This document shows, piece after piece, positions 12,418-24,931 of a DNA stretch of 64,000 nt. The first letter of the stretch is position 1, and every line of letters begins with the position of its first letter. Source of the DNA: Haematobia irritans (taxonomy: Eukaryota; Arthropoda; Insecta; Diptera; Muscidae). The DNA lies in NCBI RefSeq assembly GCF_050003625.1, contig NC_134397.1, positions 279,428,070 through 279,492,069 of the forward strand, written 5' to 3'. Under the pieces are notes generated by a model, which saw only the letters and a program-made list of their open reading frames with translations, did no database searches and was not told the DNA's origin. The position numbers and the translations under genes were made by a program.

Positions 12418-13547
12418 CACGCACAGAAAAACCATGTTTGGACATGGTTGCCACATCTATTTAATGCTTATCTAGAGCATGTAATTGCCGCGAAACCCAT
12501 GTATTTTGTCTTTGTAAAAATAGTTTTCGAGCGGAGAAAAATGTATGGTGGCAATAAGCATTTGAATGGCTCTCAAATACCGCAAACATGTTCTATCATT
12601 TAAATGATAGAATTTGAGACCATTAAATCATGTACCTGACCATTCAATTTTTTTTTACTTTTTTACAGGGAAAAAAGTATTTTTATAGGTTAAGTATAGA
12701 CATGTCTAGAACCATTACATGACCATAAAGACCATTTACATTTTTTTCGTGACCATTTAACATGTTTGTAGCGAAAAGAATTTTATAAAAACATTGAGCA
12801 GGTACACACGATTTTCATTTTGCGCGTCAGTCGTGTGTTGATTGTTTCTTGGAATGGACGGAGAATACGGATTTACTGTGTTTTGTGTTAATTTATTTAT
12901 TTAGAAGTGACACGTGGTTTTATATGAACACAAAAAAGGAAAGTGTAACTGAAAAAATTTACCTGTTTTTTGTCCTGCATTTTGCTATATGGTATCATTT
13001 ATTTTTATTTGCAGTTACATGATGTCTGCGTTTGTACATTTGATGTGCACGATGTAAATATGGAATAATTACTTGTTGTTGAAATTGAAATAAAATAGAG
13101 TGTTTAAAAATATATTATGTTTGCTTGAACGGCATTATAAATACAAATAAACAATGAATTGGTTTATAAATAAATAAAAACAAACAAATAAAGTTAATTT
13201 TGTGTTTTCTTTTCTCAAGTGGCGTCCTTTTTTCGACGATGAAAAAAGTCTTTTCAAAAGATCAAAACATTTTAGGTTGTGACCATGTTCTTTAACTAGG
13301 AGAAAAACATTTTCAATGAATACCATAACATTTTAAATCGTGACCATTGTCTTTTCATTCAAACAAAATTATTTTTATCAATATAATAACATTTTAGATG
13401 AGGACAATTACATTTTTCTTAGAACCATGTTCACTGAGCCAACATGGTTGCAGGTTAAAATGTTACATGGTCGCCGCAAAAATAGCTCCTATCATATTAT
13501 TTTGCTCTTCGAATATGATTGTGACAATCATGTTTCTTCTCTGCGTG
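12418..13547. mobile_element. 1.1-kb MITE-like element, family F
   Basis: Left end CACGCACAGAAAAACCATG and right end CATGTTTCTTCTCTGCGTG are imperfect inverted repeats. TA flanks both sides (12416-12417 and 13548-13549). The interior repeats short words such as ACCATG, CATTTA and GACCATT. The open frames at 13135-13326 and 13340-13672 lack recognisable domains and probably reflect its composition. Assignment to a Tc1/mariner-type group is by target site only. Confidence 0.6.
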
Positions 13548-14266
13548 TACTTATGAAAAATATAATTGGCTTAATGAAAAAGTTACGTTACAATTTAAAG
13601 CTTCTTCGCTCATTGTCCCCAACATTTTCTTTGTGTACAAAAACGGTTTGTTGGGTTCAATTACTCCAATAAATTTCTAACAGAAATTGTTTCAATCACT
13701 GAGGCGAATTAAAATATTAACCCAAGTGGATGGATTTTTGTCCAAGGAGAGCAAACCAATTATGTTTCCATTTCAATGATAAAGTAATAAGCGTAGAATG
13801 GCCTCTGGTGAGAGGGCTTAGCCCACTACAGAAAAATTTAACGTGTAGAATAAACCAATATTTCGTAGAATTTCACATCATCGTTATTGAGAACCAACAT
13901 TTCAATTGTTGGCTCAAATTTTTATAACGGACTGCTGGACGCCTAGCTCTAATGACAAATGTATTCAAAATATTGCCAACATTACTGAAAGAAGATACAC
14001 TAAATGTCAAAAGCTTCTTGCTGAATTATGAATCTATAATCCTTCATATGCAAAGTGTTTTGAATGAACTTGATACAAAAAAACGAATATTTTTTAAAGG
14101 GAAATAATTTCCCTTCATTATCACACACAAATCCGTTAAAAAAATTAACGAATATTGGCCAACTGATATATCTTTCATTTATAGGAATTGGAAAGTGAAT
14201 TTAAAAAAAAACGCTTTGCAACACTGATATCGCTACGAAATCATAGGGTGGGTAAGGTATACTTAC

Positions 14267-14320
14267 TCGTTGATATTGTTCCATTCTCAGGGAGTGCTGC
14301 TGATGATGCTGCTCCTTCAT
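14267..14320 (-). CDS. Possible first coding exon of an unidentified minus-strand gene
   Basis: On the minus strand an ATG at 14320 opens 18 codons, MKEQHHQQHSLRMEQYQR. They end exactly at a strong 5' splice site (CGA|GTAAGTATAC, exon end 14267). The next upstream in-frame stop lies a short way above, with no other ATG between. The Gln/His-rich start resembles the N termini of many fly regulatory proteins, but I cannot identify the gene. The 2 kb upstream (14.3-16.5 kb) is unusually rich in CT/GAGA runs and CTG/CAG-type triplets, as fly promoters and 5' UTRs often are. The next exon is not visible in this window, so a long first intron is implied. The plus-strand frame across this site would be a shadow. 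Confidence 0.35.
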
Positions 14321-16600
14321 AATTGCTGATGAATGGCAGAATACAATGGGGAAACTATGGAATTATTAAATATGAAAGAATTCCTCTTGTGGTCACTGAT
14401 GATGAAGATGACTTCGATATTTTTGCCACCGAACATGGATACTAATTTTCGCAAAAAGTCCTTTCCGTACTCAAGCACAAAAAAAACACCATACACAATG
14501 GCCGCCTGGCAGTTATGACAATAGCAGCAGCAATAACAAAGGTGTCGTTTTCAACCGAGACGAATCCGCGGACGGGATCGGTTGGGTTGGTCGGTCGATT
14601 GGTTTGTTACAATTTCGAAATTCGGCAACTTTCTTTGGATTCTTTTTTTTTGCAGTGGCAGCAGTAGCCAAGCAGTGTGGCAGACAAAAAGCAAGGTGTT
14701 TCCTTTCGAATGTGGCTACGAATGTTGGCAAGCTTGCGTTGCCGATTATTTGCTGCTAATGACAACGTCAATGTTAATATGTTGACGATACTAGACCAAC
14801 AACGGCGACGGCGGCAATGTTGGCTTTTCGTTTGCTGATTATCTATGAAGAAATACGCACGCGACGCTCTCTCTCTCTAGTTTTGCACCTCTCTTTGTAT
14901 TTTCCGTCTACGCCACTCTTCTAGAGAGACAAAATTATTATTCTCTGTATTTTTGAGAGATTTGTTTTCATGCGAGATTTCACTGTGACTCTCCCTCTCT
15001 CGCTCTTTGGATTTTAAGCGGTGTGTTTGTTTGTTGTTAGTTTGAAGTACAACGAAGCCCGAAACCACAGAAATACTTAAAAGGCCCCGCGTTCCTCGTT
15101 GCTTTTTGTGTTCTTGTTGTTATTGCTGCTACTGCCACCACTGATACCACTATTGCTGCTGCGGCTGCTGCTTTTGCTTTTGCTCTCAATTCAACTTCAA
15201 TCCAATTAAACCGTGACATGAGAATTGTTTCATTTGTATGAGTAGTAAAATGGGTTTAGATACAATTCAAAGATATCGAAGATACAACAAAAATTTTTCT
15301 TTCTTTCACAACTTTCAAACTAGAGATTCAGATTAGAATTTCTTAACTTGGTTGTAGCGCGTTGCACAGAACTGTAGCTGGACCTTTTGGACCATGCAAT
15401 ATTATCACAACAATTATTCTTTTTGTTTTGTTTTGTTTGTTTTTTTTTTTTTCGAATTAAGGTTTATTTTACAAAATTTCGGGGTTTCGTTTCGTTTCGT
15501 CGCTGAAAGAGGAAGAATCCCGTACGTTATGCTTAGTTTTCTCTTTGTGATGGCTGGAGCTAGGTTATAGGGAGGGCAGCAGAGCACACCGGGGGTTTTT
15601 TAAGGGTACACAAAATTTTGCATTTATTTATTTTTTCACACTCGCGTTCAAAGTCGTACACAGCCACACATACACACGGTTATAATAGCACTTCATACAT
15701 TCACACACACGGCGGGTCGGTCGGAAAAAGTTTCGATGAAGATTTTCTTTAAAGGGAAAAAGGTTCTAAATTGCACTTTCGTGATAGAGGATATACATTG
15801 GAGAGGTCATCGATCTATTCGAATTATTTGGTAATTTGGTGCACACATTTACATATAGGATCTCCATCCAGAATAATTCCTAATCCCTGCCCTTTCAGAC
15901 ATTTCACACTTCTTCTTTTTTTTTCTTCTTATTGTCCTTCAGATGTTTAACAGTAGCCAAACTTATTTTTTGTTGTAGCTCAACGTATTGTTAATTGCAC
16001 TATGTAATTTGTTCTTCCTTAACACTGGACAATCGTTGCAATCACTTTTTCTTATAGAAAATATTTTTTGTAGTGCTTTTACTTTTTGTTGGGGTTTTTC
16101 TTGATATTTCTCACATATATTTCTTCTATTTGTGAAAAATATTTAAGCGTTCGGCACGGGTTCCATGTGTTAATGTTAAATGTTTAAATGTATCTGAGTA
16201 TCTGATTGAGTGGCAAATTTGCCTTAGCCTCTAAAGCATAGTGGCAGTTGATAGATGACACTGACGTCGACGTCATGATGCTCTCTTTAGTTTCGAAACT
16301 CTCGTACTCTCAAGAGTACTCAGTTCGTTATGGTGGTAGTGGAGCAGTACTAGACGAATTGTTTAACTTCAACATCTGTCAGATACTTTTCGCTTTGGCC
16401 TAACAGGGATAGAACATTTATTCGTGAGACTAAGTGAGAGAGAGACTCTCACATGTTCTCTTTTTTACTCCCAATTTCAGTTTGTTGTGTTTTTGTTTTT
16501 TTTTTGCTCTCATGATTCGAAGTTACTTTGTCTTCCATTATCGATTTTACTTCCAATTACACTGGAGAGCAAATGTTTTAACTTCCATTAGACATAATGA
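14321..16600 (-). promoter_or_regulatory. Candidate 5' UTR/promoter region
   Basis: This island of balanced composition stands out against the AT-rich surroundings. It holds CT-rich (GAGA-type) runs at 14864-14880 and 14992-15010, GCTGCT/GCTGCGG triplets near 15140-15180, and a 14-bp palindrome TGACGTCGACGTCA at 16262-16275. There is also a split palindrome GTACTCT-CA-AGAGTAC at 16304-16319. A minus-strand coding start with a good 5' splice site lies just downstream. A promoter role is inferred; no TATA box or transcription start can be fixed by eye. Confidence 0.3.
16262..16275. promoter_or_regulatory. Perfect CRE-like palindrome
   Basis: TGACGTCGACGTCA is a perfect 14-bp palindrome. It consists of two overlapping TGACGTC half-arrangements, close to the bZIP (CREB/ATF-type) consensus. 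It lies about 2 kb upstream of the putative minus-strand coding exon at 14267-14320. Confidence 0.35.
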
Positions 16601-17369
16601 TTTTTTTTAAAAAGGGCAATATTTTGTAACACTTTTTTGTTTTGTTATAATTTTTTTGTATATATTTTATTTAGTGAATAAAAAATTTTAATTTTAGCAC
16701 AATTAAGAAACAAAACAAAAAATTTTTTAACCGATTTAACTTTATTTCATGAAAATTAGTGGAAATGCAAGAAAATGTTCTTTATTTAAATTGTTTGATG
16801 CTTATCACTTGAGCTAAAACTTTTGTACAAATGAAGTATGTACACAATTTTACTAAATTCGAAATTCACATAAAATAATTTTCTTAAATGAGTAAAAATG
16901 TGCTCATAATTAATAAATGAGTAAATCTTTACTAAATGCTATTAATCCTTGTTTTGTTTTGTCATTTAATAAAGTGTTATCCCACTTAAATAAAAAGCAT
17001 ATAAATTAAAAAACAAAATAATTTTCTTGTCAACATTTTCCAAAAATTAAAGTGGTAAAATTGACCATCTCCACAGTATATATTTCGCCTCAGTAGTTAA
17101 AGGTTAACTTATATGTATCGTGTTGGAATTAGTAAAATATTCGGATGAATTTGGGTTCATTTCGTATATGTCTTTTTAGATGTCAAATATATATTACGGG
17201 AAAATTGTGCGAATTCCCAAATCCTATTATTGGAATAATTTGTGGAATTTAAAGGCTTTAAGAGATTATTTATCTTTTTATGTCTACGACTGAACAGTTT
17301 GAAATTGAAAATTTTTTTAAGTTTTTTTTTCAATTTTTAAAAGGTCTTATTGCAATGATTAAGCAATTT
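16601..17369. other. AT-rich non-coding stretch
   Basis: No gene is supported. Part of 16740-17060 (ACAAATGAAGTATGTACACAATTTTAC and nearby words) vaguely resembles the interior of MITE family A but has no recognisable ends. The stretch around 17228-17300 (TATCTTTTTATGTCTACGAC) recurs near 20865-20890. Confidence 0.4.
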
Positions 17370-17379
17370 CCCGGGCCAT

Positions 17380-17712
17380 TTAGGTTAGGTTAGGTGGCAG
17401 CCCGATGTATCAGGTTCACTTAGATTATTCAGTCCATTGTGATACCACATTAGTGAACTTCACTGAGTGCTGCCCGATTCCATGTTAAGCTCAATGACAA
17501 GGGACCTCCTTTTTATAGCCGAGTCCGAACGGCGTTCCACATTGCAGTGAAACCACTTAGAGAAGCTTTGAAACCCTCAGAAATGTCACAAGCATTATTG
17601 AGGAGGGATAATCCACAGCTGATAAACTTTTTGGTGTTCGGTCGAAGCAGGAATCGAACCCACGACCTTGTGTATGCAAGGCGGGCATGCTAACCATTGC
17701 ACCACGGTGGCT
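17380..17712 (-). mobile_element. tRNA-derived SINE, full-length copy with target duplication
   Basis: A 333-bp element flanked by CCCGGGCCAT at 17370-17379 and 17713-17722. Read on the minus strand it starts GAGCCACCGTGGTGCAATGG and continues with TTAGCATGCC. It has an A-box-like TGGTGCAATGGTTAGC and a B-box GGTTCGATTCC, the internal RNA polymerase III promoter of tRNA-derived SINEs. A non-tRNA body follows, and the 3' end is (CCTAA)n, the complement of the TTAGG units seen at 17381-17395. Related copies lie at 9682, 33073 and 48843. The short open frame overlapping it is not a gene. Confidence 0.85.
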
Positions 17713-17752
17713 CCCGGGCCATGCGATTGTGCACATTTGACGCATATGTATT

Positions 17753-18508
17753 CAGCGGTGCCAACTCAGACGATTTTTCATCATTTTGACGATTTTTGAT
17801 GGTGAATTTGGTCAAAGGGATATAGTTATAAGTTGACGATTTTCATAAGTTGTAATGTAAACAAGTTATTTTGGATCTCAATAATATGACAATTTATATG
17901 TAGCTTGCTTCCAGCCGTCTCCAGTGTAGAAAGAAATTTGAAACTTAAACTTTGCAAGGTATTCTTTTGTCTAAAAACTATTTAAAGCTAAACAATTCTG
18001 ATTGCTATGAAGCCAGTTTTGTTAAATTCACTTTATTTATTTATACATTAGCGATAATAGAAATAATAATAAAAATTATACATAAGCAAATAAGTAATAA
18101 GGATTTAAATTCGCTTGGAGAATAGGAAATTTTTCTGTCAAGAAAATTTTGTTAAACAATGTAGTACATGTGGTCAGATATATTAATTTAAATTAATTAA
18201 AAATTTATTTCAATTAATCGTCGTTAAAAAAAAACTGGAAACTATATGACTTAATTAGAGATTTAAACGGCCTTATTCATGTAACTAAAATGAATTAAAC
18301 TTTTTTTTTTTTAATAACAGCTTTATTGTGTAAACAATATATGGATGCCTCAGATGTTTGAATAAAACTTTTATTTTGTTCCTAAATCTTTTTTCCGCTG
18401 TTTTATGGGTGACGATTTTTTGACAAATTCTTTGGGATGAATTGACGATTTTGACGAAAAATATTTTTGAAATTTACAATTTTCAGCCTAAAACAGTTGG
18501 CACCACTG
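17753..18508. mobile_element. hAT-type MITE with perfect 8-bp target duplication
   Basis: Flanked by TATGTATT at 17745-17752 and 18509-18516. Ends are CAGCGGTGCCAACT on the left and AGTTGGCACCACTG on the right, a 14-bp inverted repeat with one difference. Many copies of TGACGATTTT and ACGATTTTT lie just inside both ends, consistent with hAT subterminal repeats. No coding sequence remains. It sits 30 bp from the SINE at 17380-17712. Confidence 0.85.
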
Positions 18509-18582
18509 TATGTATTGCATGTTGCAATTTGAAGAGACATGCCCAAATCTCTGGCAGTTAAAACACTGCGCTATACCACGTA

Positions 18583-19304
18583 ACAGGTTGGCTGATAAGT
18601 CCCCGGTCTGACACATAGATGGCGTCGCTAGTATTAAATGCATGTTATTTTTATATAGTACCATCCTTCAAATGATTCGTGTCAAAATGTGACAAGTACC
18701 TCAAGATTTTCAATTTCAGGCAAATTGAATAAAAACTACGGTTTCTATAAGCCCAAGACCCCAAATCGGGAGCCTCTCGATTCCCAATTTCAGGTAAATT
18801 GAATAAAAACTGCGGTTTCTATAAGCCCAAGAAGTAAAATCGGGAGATCGGTCTATATGGGGGCTATACCAAAATATGGACCGATACTCACCATTTTTGG
18901 CACACCTCTTTATGGTCATAAAAAACTCTAGATTTCAAATTTCACGCAAATTGGATAAAAACCGTGCCACAAGTCATAGAGAACGATGGCAAAAAAATCA
19001 GGAATTGGGCTTCGAATTGCTTCCCCACCCACCGTATTCTCCAGATCTTGCCCCCAGCGACTTTTTCTTGTTCTCAGACCTCAAAAGGATGCTCGCAGGG
19101 AAAAAATTTGGCTGCAATGAAGAGGTAATCGCCGAAACTGAGGCCTATTTTGAGGCAAAACCGAAGGAGTACTACCAAAATGGTATCAAAAAATTGGAAG
19201 GTCGTTATAATCGTTGTATCGCTCTTGAAGGGAACTATGTTGAATAATAAAAACGAATTTTGACAAAAAAAAATGTGTTTTTCTTTGTTAGACCGCCAAC
19301 CTGT
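18583..19304 (+). mobile_element. Mariner element with 5' half of transposase replaced
   Basis: Left end ACAGGTTGGCTGATAAGTCC and right end GACCGCCAACCTGT form the inverted repeats. TA flanks both ends (18581-18582 and 19305-19306). The 3' part encodes the C-terminal third of a mariner transposase. The 5' half has been replaced by an interspersed repeat (about 18710-18960). The left end is nearly identical to the left end of the copy at 30538. Confidence 0.75.
18966..19247 (+). pseudogene. Mariner transposase C-terminal remnant
   Basis: The frame contains PYSPDLAPSDFFLFSDLKR, the block carrying the third catalytic Asp of DD34D mariner transposases. It ends with a typical C terminus rich in aromatic and basic residues (KEYYQNGIKKLEGRYNRCI). 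The upstream catalytic residues and the DNA-binding domain are absent, so it cannot be functional. The frame formally begins at 18876, but the codons before about 18966 belong to an unrelated repeat. Confidence 0.75.
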
Positions 19305-20038
19305 TAATTTGTCCCGGCGAAGGTGGACTACACCATCCAAAATCATGTCGGTTTTGTATAATTTCATTAAATCAAACGATCCAACATTAAACTCGACTTC
19401 ATTTAAAAAAAATCTTTAACTTCTTGTACGTCATAATCGTTTGATGATCCCCCAATTATAAGCCCATACGAGAATAGTTCTTTTGGCGTGTGGGTATGGA
19501 ACATATCGATGCCCTCATTCCGGAGTACGCCAAATCGACTTAGCATGTTTTGATAGAGTTCGTTGTTTTCTATTCGGATTGATGTGAATTACATCCTGTC
19601 AAAATTTCGAATTTATTGGACACTTCTATCAAAAGTTATGGTTAATATTGTACTTAGCCTGTGACTAAATTTTTAAAAAATGTCCAATCCAAAAAGGGCG
19701 AACAACTTCGTTCAGTCTAAAGTAGTCTAAGTCATTTTTAACCATGTTCTGTTATCACTGGTTTGAATTCGTACATACTAAATCTGTAATAAATATGATT
19801 TTAAGACCGAAAAAGGGGGAATTTCTATCTTAAACGGTTTTTGAGAAATTCAAAAAAAAAAAAATACTTTGAACTTGTTTCCTGTAAAAATCATTTTTTA
19901 GAATTAGCGATCAACATCTTCTTTAGCCTTTCAAAAATTCCTATCTCTTTTAACCTCAAAGAAATTATCCCTTTCCTTACTATTTTTATTGCAAACTGAC
20001 TGTTATTGAATGATGTCCTCATTATATTTCCAATTTCC
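19305..20038. other. Non-coding stretch
   Basis: I see no supported gene, RNA or delimited repeat. Confidence 0.45.
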
Positions 20039-20821
20039 TTTACATCTGCTCCATGGATAGTAATTGCTGGGGGGATTTTCCCTTTGCTTTTCCTTTTGCG
20101 TTTTCCATACCAATCGACGCACTATTCTTCTCGTTCCTAGTCTCGGATTTTGATTTTTCTCTTGCATCTTCACTTACTGGCTTCTCCTTTCCTTCATTCC
20201 ATTTGAGACATCATTGTCTTCTTTAATGCTCTCAGATCCAATATTCGCAATTTTATTTCCAGCTTTGCTCTTCATCATCGCCGTACCGAAGTCTTAGGCT
20301 ACTTTGGCAGACCCATTATCATTTATTATGGAATCATCCATTTCCTCACCATTTTCTGTGTTCATTTTTTCGCCATTTTGTCTAATTATTTCTTCCAAAG
20401 ACACCATCCTGGCTGTTAGGACTTTCTCTTCTTCCTTGTATTTCTTTATGACTTCCTTCAGATTTTCGATAACTATTTCAATTTTAAATGAATCATATGG
20501 AGATTTAGAATCTTCACTAGAAGATTTTTTTTCTCTTAATCTTCTTCCGCTTTCGATGCCTCTCAATTGTCTTAAATTCTCTCTCGCCCTCTTCAAAGGT
20601 GTTCTTTATCGGAAGTTCAAATTCCTCACCACTACACAATTTCTTGTTGCTAAAGCTTGCAATTTCTATTTCCTTTTCACTATTGATATTCATTATTCAT
20701 GTCTCTATGAGAAGAATCGCTTTTCTAGTGTTCCTGGATTCACACAGACTTCCGAATTTCTCCAATTTCCAATTTTTTGCTCTTTTCCTAAACTTTCGTC
20801 GCAATCGGTCTCAAAATTCAT
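20039..20821 (-). pseudogene. Decayed coding fragment, possibly retrotransposon ORF1
   Basis: Minus-strand frames with protein-like composition follow one another with frameshifts. From an ATG at 20821 one reads MNFETDCDESLGKEQKIGNW and more, to a stop near 20708. A second frame then carries a Glu/Lys-rich stretch (20690-20530). From 20596 to 20294 a third runs 100 residues with a predicted coiled-coil (EIVIENLKEVIKKYKEEEKV) and an acidic tail. More Lys/Glu-rich frame follows to about 20040. Charged coiled-coil proteins of this kind are typical of non-LTR retrotransposon ORF1, but no RT is adjacent and I recognise no specific family. Confidence 0.35.
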
Positions 20822-20879
20822 CTTATTGGAAGAATTTGTAGAATTTAAATCCTTTTGGAAATGATTTATTTATCTTTTT

Positions 20880-22092
20880 ATGTCTACGACAGAACAGTTT
20901 GAAATTGAAATTTAAAATGAAAAATTATGGAAATTTCAAGGGTATAGCCTACTACATTTTCTAGAAATGTAAAAATTTTAAAGTTTCAAACATAAGGAGC
21001 AATTGGCACTACAAGCTTCAGTTGGCAGATTGCAACACTAACGTTGCCCAATTCCAAAATATAAAAAGCAGGATTAATGATGGCTGACCGTTATATTCAT
21101 GATGTTCAAGCAAACCGTATTCGAGAAAAATGTCATAACATCAATTTGATTAGGGATTGATAGCAATAGAGTATAAACAACGATCAACCAATCGTTATAT
21201 TAACGTACACTTTTCATCGCAGTATGTAATGCAATGGTGAAACTAGCAAATAACACTAACAAGTTGAAGATGTAAAACATGGACATATTGTCTTTGAAAA
21301 TAAGACAATACATAATTTAACCTTCATTTAGAAAATAATCATCGGAGGTGGGAGAGATCCTTTTGGTAAATAAGAATACAAAAACACAACAGCTAACTTG
21401 ACACCTTGCCAACCTGCCATTGCTATCTTTGATATGAGAATGACAAATTGAAATGTCATGCCGCCATTTATTTTGATTATCCTCGACATTGACAATTGAC
21501 GAAGTCCAAAATCACACCTCAGGCATTGCGGGGATTATTGCCGAACTTCAAAGACACACATTTAAATGCACACACACATACCATCGCATACAAGCACACA
21601 TACATACTTATATACGAATATATGTATATGTATTTATTTGCGTACATATCGCACATATATACTATGCGAAAATTGTACATAAATACAAAGTATCTAGTAA
21701 GTAGTTTGTTATCTGGAATGTCAAATCGGCTTCCATTTTCCATTTCCAGCATTTACTTGTGCTGATGCTGCTCCTGTTGTTGGTCTTGTGGAAAAATTCG
21801 CCAGAGCATTATTTATGCCCTCAAGGAATATGAGTGACTGACAATCATGCATTTGATTACTGACAACGACGACGATGTTGTTGGTCAACATTACACACAC
21901 ACACACATACACATATTCATGTATAAATGTAAACACACATACATATACAAAAATAACTGCAGATGAAATTTAAAAGGATATAAAACTAAACATTCTCCAC
22001 ATTGGAAATTTAAAATTCAAACTTTTCGAATTTTAAATTCAAGTTTTAGTTGCCTTATTGTATTGATTGTATTAATCCAGAAATAAACAAGT
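20880..22092. other. Non-coding stretch with CA/TA simple repeats
   Basis: No gene is supported. Simple CA/TG/TA-rich tracts lie at 21555-21665 and 21893-21950 and account for the short open frames there. Confidence 0.45.
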
Positions 22093-22528
22093 AAGGAAAG
22101 TCTAAAGTCGGGCGGGGCCGACTATATTATACCCTGCGCCACTTTGTAGATCTAAATTTTCGATACCATATCACATCCGTCAAATGTGTTGGGTGCTACA
22201 TATATAAGGGTTTGTCCCAAATACGTACATTTAAATATCACTCGATTTGGGCAGACTTTGATAGACTTTTACAAAATCTATAGAATCAAAATTTAAGTTG
22301 GCTAATGCACTAGGGTGGAACACAATTTTAGTAAAAAAATATGGGAAACATTTAAATCTGAAGCAATTTTAAGGAAACTTCGCAAAAGTTTATTTATGAT
22401 TTATCGCTCGATATATATGTATTAGAAGTTTAGGAAAATTAGAGTCATTTTTACAACTTTTCGACTAAGGAGTGGCGATTTAACAAGGAAAATGTTGGTA
22501 TTTTGACCATTTTTGTCGAAATCAGAAA

Positions 22529-23631
<1,103 letters not shown>

Positions 23632-24663
23632 GAGCTATATATAAATCTGAACCGATGTCAACCAAATTTGGCACGCATAGCTACAATGCTAATTCTACTC
23701 CCTGTGCAAAATTTCAACCAAATTGGGGCAAAACTCTGGCTTCTTGGGCCATATAAGTCCATATCGGGCGAAAAATAAATATGGAAGCTATATCTAAATC
23801 TGAACCGATTTCAATTGTGCTCCTTGTGCTAAATTTCAAGCTAATCGGGATAAAACTCTGGCTTCTGGGTCCATATAAGTGCATATCGGGCGAAAGATAT
23901 ATGTGAGCTATATCTAAATCTGAATCGATTTCAACCAATTTGGCACGCATAGCTACAATGCTAAATCTACTCCCTGTGCAAAATTGCAACCAAATTGGGC
24001 CAAAACTCTGGCTTTTAGGACCATATTAGTCCATATCGGGCGAAAGATATATATGGGAGCTATATCTAAATCTGAACCGATTTCAATCAAATTTTGCACA
24101 CTTGACTATACTACTAATTTTACTCCTAGTGCAAAATTTCAACCAAATTCGGCCAAAAATCTGGCTTCTGGGGCCATATAAGTCCATATCGGGCGAAAGA
24201 TATATATGGGAGCTATATCTAAATCTCAACCGATTTCAATCAAATTTTGCACACTTGACTATACGACTAAGTGTTATGTTTGTACAAAATTTCAAGCAAA
24301 TCGGTATAAAACTCTGGCTGCTGGGTCCATATTAGTGCATATCGGGCGAAAGATATATATGGGATCTATATCTAAATCTGAACCGATTTCTTCCAAAATC
24401 AATAGGATTCTATTCTGACCCAAATTAGGAACATGTGCCAAATTTGTGGGGGTTTGGACTTAAATTACGACATAGACTTTGATCACAAAAATGTGTTCAC
24501 AGACAGACGGACGGACAGATGGACAGACGGACATGGTTATATCGACTCAGGGACCCACCCTGAACATTATTATTCCACAGTGTGGCGCAGGGTATAAAAA
24601 ATCGCTTAAACACAAGTCAACATATTCATTTAATAGAAATAATTATTACTACCAAGATGAGTT

Positions 24664-24931
24664 CACACAAGAAAATTTTTTTCTGATTCAATCACGAAAT
24701 TAATTGATCCAATTAATTTTTTAAATGAAATGTCTTCAATCACAGAAATGATAGTATCAATTAAAAAATTAATTGATCCAATTAAAAAATTAATTGATAC
24801 TATTAATTTTTGTGATTGATTTTTGTTTCAATTAAAAAATTTGTTGATTCAATTAAATTTTTAATTGAATATTTTTTAAAACTCAATTAAAATTTTAATT
24901 GGAAAAATTTTCGTGAAATTTTTTTCTGTGT
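24664..24931 (+). mobile_element. MITE family B, copy 3
   Basis: It starts CACACAAGAAAATTTTTTTC and ends TTTTTTTCTGTG, sharing its ends and the AATTAATTGATCCAATTAA interior with 9823-10353, but it is about half as long. No coding sequence. Confidence 0.65.
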
